This document shows, one piece after another, positions 58,701-64,000 of a DNA stretch of 64,000 bases. Position numbers and translations under genes: made by a program. The notes beneath the pieces were generated by a model, which was not told the DNA's origin, did not search any database, and saw only the letters and a program-made list of their open reading frames with translations. The stretch's first letter is position 1. Each line of letters starts with the position of its first letter. Origin of the DNA: Polytrichum commune (Eukaryota; Streptophyta; Polytrichopsida; Polytrichales; Polytrichaceae); assembly GCA_950295325.1 (NCBI GenBank), contig OX485803.1, forward strand, positions 7,008,001-7,072,000, read 5' to 3'.

Positions 58701-60472
58701 CATAATTTTCACATTTCAACTTCAATATTGCTTCCTAGAATGACAATATGTGTGATTTGCAATTGCTTACCGAAAGAAGCAATTCATGAACCGAAGTAAC
58801 AACAAAAATTGATTGTAGAGTTGGTAATGCCCACAAAATGATTTGGATTCCTAACACATACTGAGGGGGTAATAGCAACCATCGATATCCTACATGTTGA
58901 TTGCTAACTGATTTCAATTTAAGTTCACTAGACGAACCGAGGTCTCTAACCCCGATTCAATACCTTCCAATATGCATCAACCAACTCAAATCAACACTCA
59001 ATTACATCAAATATGTATTCAAACATTAGAAACATGCAAATCAACACCTCCAACCTCCAAATGTGCATTTGTTCACCTACAATGTTCTAAACCTCCAAAC
59101 CTTGAATACCAACCAATGCTCCAAATGTACACACCCATGCACCTCCAACACGAAGCATCCCAAAAACTCCTCCAGATTATAGAACCATTCAAGACCCACT
59201 CCCTAACCAACTAGCAATCAAATCGCTGACCCTACAACTTGCGTGGGTAGGCCCATGACCTATTGAAGCACAACAAAAGTAGAGAACATATTGCACAAGC
59301 CAATACACATACACAAAGGCATATGAACAATGCTTGAAGTGAGTTGGTCGCCTCTACTCCTTGCCTTGCTCTTTATGACATTTTTCATCTTTGGTTCATA
59401 CAATGCATATGGGATATCTCAAAACCCACTTCCCACCAAAAGATAAGATTATATTAATGAGCTCAAGATCATATAATTCTATGGAGAGTTCTCCAAATTG
59501 AGCCAACAAAATATGCTAGGTTGTCAACGAACATATGTATCTTTGATATGAGGCATCATATGTACCTTCACGCCCTTCTCCAAAAACCTTCCAATGAGAG
59601 TCTTTCAAGTTATCTCTCCAAATTTCAACAAAAAAGCCTTGAAGAGATGAGATTTTATCTATTTTTAGCATAAGATGTAGTTCCTTTTGTTTGTGCTCCA
59701 AATGAGAGTTTTTTGTATGCCGAATTGCTATGTGGTATTCCTTGAAAGCTATTCTTGAAGTACTAATCGAGTGACGAGTTTAATCAAATATGGTATTGTT
59801 GTCGGGCCTGTAGAAAATCATTATGGACCCATGTGTCAGACAGTCTACCATTTTGTTTGCCACCTGGTTTTTTTCATAGAAAATTGGTTGAGCCACATGC
59901 AATATCAAGTGCAACCAAACTTAGCATGTTTGTCTAATGACGTGTAGGTCTTGTATTGCATATAAGAGAGTTCATATTTGACATTAGAACATATTGGTTT
60001 GCCTTCTTAGGATAGGGACAAAGACCTTCACCTTGACTAGACTAAGATGGAAGCTACAAATTACAGAGACTGTAGATTGATATTTGCAATGCAAATGGAC
60101 TATTGGTTTGGCATATTAATAATGATAAGCATGTATGATAAAACTAATGATGAAGAAAATGTTTCTTCTTTTTTAAAGTCCAAGAATGGTAGATTTTTCA
60201 AAGTAAATTTTTTAAAAAAAACTATGAAATCAACTTGGTTTACGTTCAAATTCCTTTAGTAAATACATTCAAAGCATCTACATACACTAGATTTTTTGGG
60301 GGAGAATTTAGATTTAATGTTACATATTAAAAACTTCTCAAATTCTATTGTTTGTGATGGGCTTTAGATTTGTAATCCAATGTACGCCCTCAATAAATTT
60401 TAGGTATCTTATTTTGTAATATCTTTTATGGTTCGGCAATTTCAAATGTTAAAAAATATTGGAAGCCCTAGG
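58701..60472. other. No gene seen; one strongly G-poor segment
   Basis: 58965-59215 has very few G on the plus strand (A/C/T-rich, with CCTCCAA repeated) and gives an 80-codon frame without a domain. The rest is AT-rich. Confidence 0.5.
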
Positions 60473-61062
60473 GGTATTGGCAGTGGCACTAATATCCAGA
60501 AGGGAGGGGGGTAAAAAAGAATATAATTTTTTGAGGGCCTATAGGTATTGGCAGTGTTGCCAATATCCCATGGAGTAAAACTGGAAATCAATTCTAAAGA
60601 CACACGGGGTTTTTGCCCGTGCCGCCAATACCCTAAAGGCAGGATAAATGGATATGGAGAATTTTAAGTTGTGTATAATGATTTTCTCATCTAACTATGT
60701 TCATTCATACATTGTTTGTAATTTGATTATAAACAACCCTAAACCCTAGTTTTGTAAGATTTTTTTTCTTGAAAGTGTGAATGAAGTCATGTTAAAGAGC
60801 GGATATGGGAAGCAATAAGAGTAGTAGGAAAGAAAAAACATATAGCATAGGTGGTCATAGTGGAGGGATCGTGGAAAGTCAAATATTTCAACAGTAAAGG
60901 TGAACATTTGTGTTAAAACATTTGTGTGTTTGTTTGTGAATGGCTTTATGTATGAGGGTAGTGGAGATGTAATGAAAAGTAATGAATTCACGAAAACAAA
61001 ATGAATACATAAGATAAGTCTTTGAAGTGAATACCAAGGTATTGACAATGCCTCTAATATTC
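60473..61062 (+). repeat. Four related short hairpin motifs (GGTATTGGCA type)
   Basis: Copies at 60473-60497, 60544-60568, 60608-60632 and 61037-61062. The second is the best: GGTATTGGCA, spacer GTGT, TGCCAATATCC, an almost perfect stem. The others keep the frame GGTATTG(G/A)CA...(T/C)AAT(A/T)(T/C)CC with changes. The first three are 64-71 bases apart. Confidence 0.65.
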
Positions 61063-63850
61063 AGAGTACAATCGCTTACAAGTTCAGAGCGAGGACTTTG
61101 AGGTTTGGTATAGTGGTGTAGAAGTCCGAAATTGGTAGATTTAAAATTAAAAAAATTATTTTGAAAAATTATTGGATCAACTTTGTTTATTTTAAACTTT
61201 GTAACTTTATCTAAAAAATCTAGTGAACTATTTGATGAATTCTTAAAGCATGATAAACATTTGAAATGCTTCATTGGAAAGATGTTATAGGCTTGGAATG
61301 GAAATCATCATTTCAAGCTTGGAGATCAATTATTAATAAGGTCCACTATAATGAGCATAATTGGCATATTTTTGTGAATTCAATCTTGTTTATTCCATCT
61401 CCTAATAGTGTTGTGTTTCACACTGCCATGCATGACTTCAACAAATAATTTCTATCATTTGTAGTTCTATATTTTGGCTTTTTTTATTTATTTTGGTTTT
61501 TATTTTTTCTAATATTTATTCATATTATTACTTATTGTCATGTTTACATGTTTAAGTCATGTTGAATATTTACATGTCAAAATCAATCTCGTTTATCAAT
61601 TATATCATGTACAAGCTATTGGAAGTTTGCCAATTGAGAAAATTCTAAAAATTTATTGACATATGATCAGTACAAAAACTATTGTATCCTTGTATTCACT
61701 TATTATAGGATTTCTTTTAAATTATTTGTATAATATAAGTTCATTATTTTATATTTTTATATTTATATGTTTATAAATATTAATTTTTTTTTGGGTTATT
61801 TTTCAGTGTAAAATTGCCGAGGTTGGAGATCTGGCCCAAAATATATATTTTCAGCTCACATCAGAATTCGACTAGTCCTTTGAAGGTGTATTTGAGTTCA
61901 TGATGTAGCAAGTTGAATTCTAGTTTTGCAAAGCATTTGGCCATTGCAAATATTTTCTTAGGTCTTAAATTTATGGCTTAAGTTAAAAATCATTATAATT
62001 TGTGTTGTAATAAACTTCAAATAATCAAGGAAAAAATTAACATCTCATGACATCGAAAGTGAATTTTCAATAAAAAAAATGAAAGTGGAATTTTATTATC
62101 GTTTTTCAAATGGCTTTAACATTTTGGATGTATTTTTTATATAAGAATTTTGATATTTATTCATACAAACCATATTTTGTAATATACAAATATATATGGT
62201 TATTTATTGTTTTTTAAATTTTTTTGATGTGTTTGAGGTAAAATAAACAACCCATAGGTTTCCAAGCCAAAGTATTGTATTGCGCTTACCTTTAATTCAC
62301 AAATAACATATTATGTCTTTGGAAGCCTTACGGATGAAAATGTTCTAATTAATCTTTTTAAATGTGTAATTAGTTCAACACAAGTGTGATTGCCGTGAAA
62401 TAGACAACTTAAATTTTTAAAATATAATTATCTTATTAAAAGTTAATTCAAAGTGGTTTAAAAACTAATATGATATTTAAAGATTTCTAATTATTTGATA
62501 GAATATATAAGCAGAGAAAATTCTTGTGAGCTGCTTCACAGAGATGCTTATAACATCTAGTCTTATTTTTAGAATAGAATGAAATTAATTGAAGTAGAAA
62601 GATAACTTCAAGATCTACCTAGAAATATAAAAATGACAACAAATGAAAAACGTAGCAAACCGAGGTGAAGCTATAAAGTTAGCAGTCTCAAAACAAAAAT
62701 TATGTCATGGAAATGCCTATTACTTCTAGACAGAGTTATGAATTTCCATAAGACTAATTTTATTAGAAAAAAAACTTTTACAACTATCGATTTATATGAA
62801 ATATGTTAGAATTAAACCTTACACCAAGATGCGGTGAGCTTTTAAAGTTTGTTGTTCATTTTAATTCCAAAATCACTTACTAAGGTGCATTTTTATAAAA
62901 CCTATCTAGTTTTTATCAACAAAGAAATAAGCATGAGAATGTAACTTCAACACAAAAACAAGAACTTACAGAACTAGAAGAAAATATGTTTATTAAATGA
63001 TGAAAATAACGTTTTATTCTAAGAAATATTCATATTTAAAATTATTAAGTGACTAACTATAAGTCCTTCGATCAAAGGTAAGGTCGATCGAAACGGAAGT
63101 GGTTGGGTTGGAAAAAATATATATTAGGCTTCAGGGAGTTTGAACTTCCGAGGGTCTGAGATCGAGAAAGAATTGAAAAGCAAAAACGCCTCAATGGACC
63201 TTTGACACCACTTAAATAGGGTTGCCTTACGCGGCGGAGTTGAGTTTTTTTGGTGATTTTTGCTTCGTCATATACCCCTTAGTATTGGAGTTTTTTTTCC
63301 CACCATCGATTTTTTTGTTTAAATTTCATTCATGTTCTACTTAATAATATAATTTTTTTTGCAAAAATGAATATCACGTCGTTGAGGCGAATCGGATAAG
63401 TCAAAGGACATTTTCGATATTCATGATCGTTTACTTACTCGTTAGATTGTTTTACCGTTTAGCCATCTTTGGATCCATGGAATATTCTAAACTTTAATTT
63501 GATTAGCTACTCACTTATTGACTTTAGCTTAGTCAATCATAAAACAATCATGTAATAATCCATTGCTGCTTGTATTTTTAGATATTTACTTACTTATCAT
63601 TGTGCACTTGGATTCAATGAATCAAGGCCATGATAGTAATTTGATATTTGATGTTCTGAAAATGTACGTTGCAAAAGTTATATCTCTTCAGATTTCATTG
63701 ATTTATGAATAGATATAAGTGAGCTACAATAGCAATTGAAGACTATCATCTGAAATGGTAATTTAATGTTTCAATTTAGTTAACTTTACCAGATACCATA
63801 CTGATTACAATATGGTAACTCATCAATTTATTTTTTTGTTTGTAGGTACC
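61063..63850. other. Very AT-rich, no gene seen
   Basis: Nearly three kilobases with long A and T runs and no frame above 60 codons starting inside it. No repeat family from elsewhere in the window was recognised. Confidence 0.6.
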
Positions 63851-63855
63851 TTATC

Positions 63856-63949
63856 TGGGAATGACATTCTATTGTTGGAGTTGGTGAGAAAGAAGACTAT
63901 GCAACAATCACAAAGAAAATCTTGCACAAAAGAGTATCAGTAAGTACCT
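63856..63949 (+). other. Possible exon at the right edge of the window
   Basis: The segment is preceded by a T-rich tract and TTTGTAG, and followed by GTAAGTACC, a strong donor. One frame is open across it (SGNDILLLELVRKKTMQQ). Another frame, open from about 63868 to the window end, reads SIVGVGEKEDYATITKKIL. Neither is recognised with confidence, and no neighbouring exon is in view. Confidence 0.15.
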
Positions 63950-64000
63950 ACATAAATAAACTTTCAATATTCTACTTAAGTGTTGAAATAAATATATTAG

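Noticed and set aside
1-64000. CRISPR arrays, bacterial operons or prophage
   Set aside because: No regularly spaced identical repeats with unique spacers, no ribosome-binding sites with dense frames; the window is plant nuclear DNA.

Overview
The window is nuclear DNA of a land plant. The basis is a plastid-type fatty-acid gene split into 13 exons by GT-AG introns, a second multi-exon gene with a transit-like N terminus, and a background of degenerate plant-style mobile elements, microsatellites and long AT-rich stretches. The lineage cannot be fixed from the sequence alone. There is no bacterial, organellar or CRISPR-type content.

Only two protein-coding genes can be supported. On the minus strand, 41671 to 36021 is a complete KASII (beta-ketoacyl-ACP synthase II, FAB1-type) gene. 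I could join all 13 exons in frame into a 588-residue protein with an intact Cys-His-Lys-His catalytic set. On the plus strand, 27634 to 30072 is an unrecognised gene of four predicted exons (about 324 residues), possibly plastid-targeted. Its exon-2 boundary is uncertain.

Everything else is repeat-derived or featureless. Repeats by region: 0-6 kb, a short AATAGTG block, a G-tract inverted-repeat element (4.4-4.75 kb) and a copy of dispersed family R1. 11.7-13.5 kb, a tandem repeat with a 180-bp period, then a 741-bp terminal-inverted-repeat element. 19.9-21.5 kb (minus) and 30.7-32.8 kb (plus), two decayed 3' halves of one LINE family with RNase H and a zinc knuckle; the second is interrupted by a relative of the 12.7-kb element. 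33.4 kb, a long inverted repeat. 42.1-44.1 kb, two tandem arrays (periods about 260 and 312 bp) directly upstream of KASII. 46.7-46.9 kb, a tRNA-derived SINE-like sequence. 52-58.7 kb, a patchwork of R1, R2 and a small MITE (R4) nested inside R2, plus another tandem array. 60.5-61.1 kb, a series of related short hairpins.

The two genes face away from each other (plus strand 27.6-30.1 kb, minus strand 41.7-36.0 kb) and show no sign of a shared pathway beyond possible plastid location. I found no novel coding system. The most unusual content is the number of independent local tandem arrays and internal duplications, including inside KASII introns, and the abundance of long G/C homopolymers. Repeat families R1, R2, R3 and R4 are names used only in this annotation.
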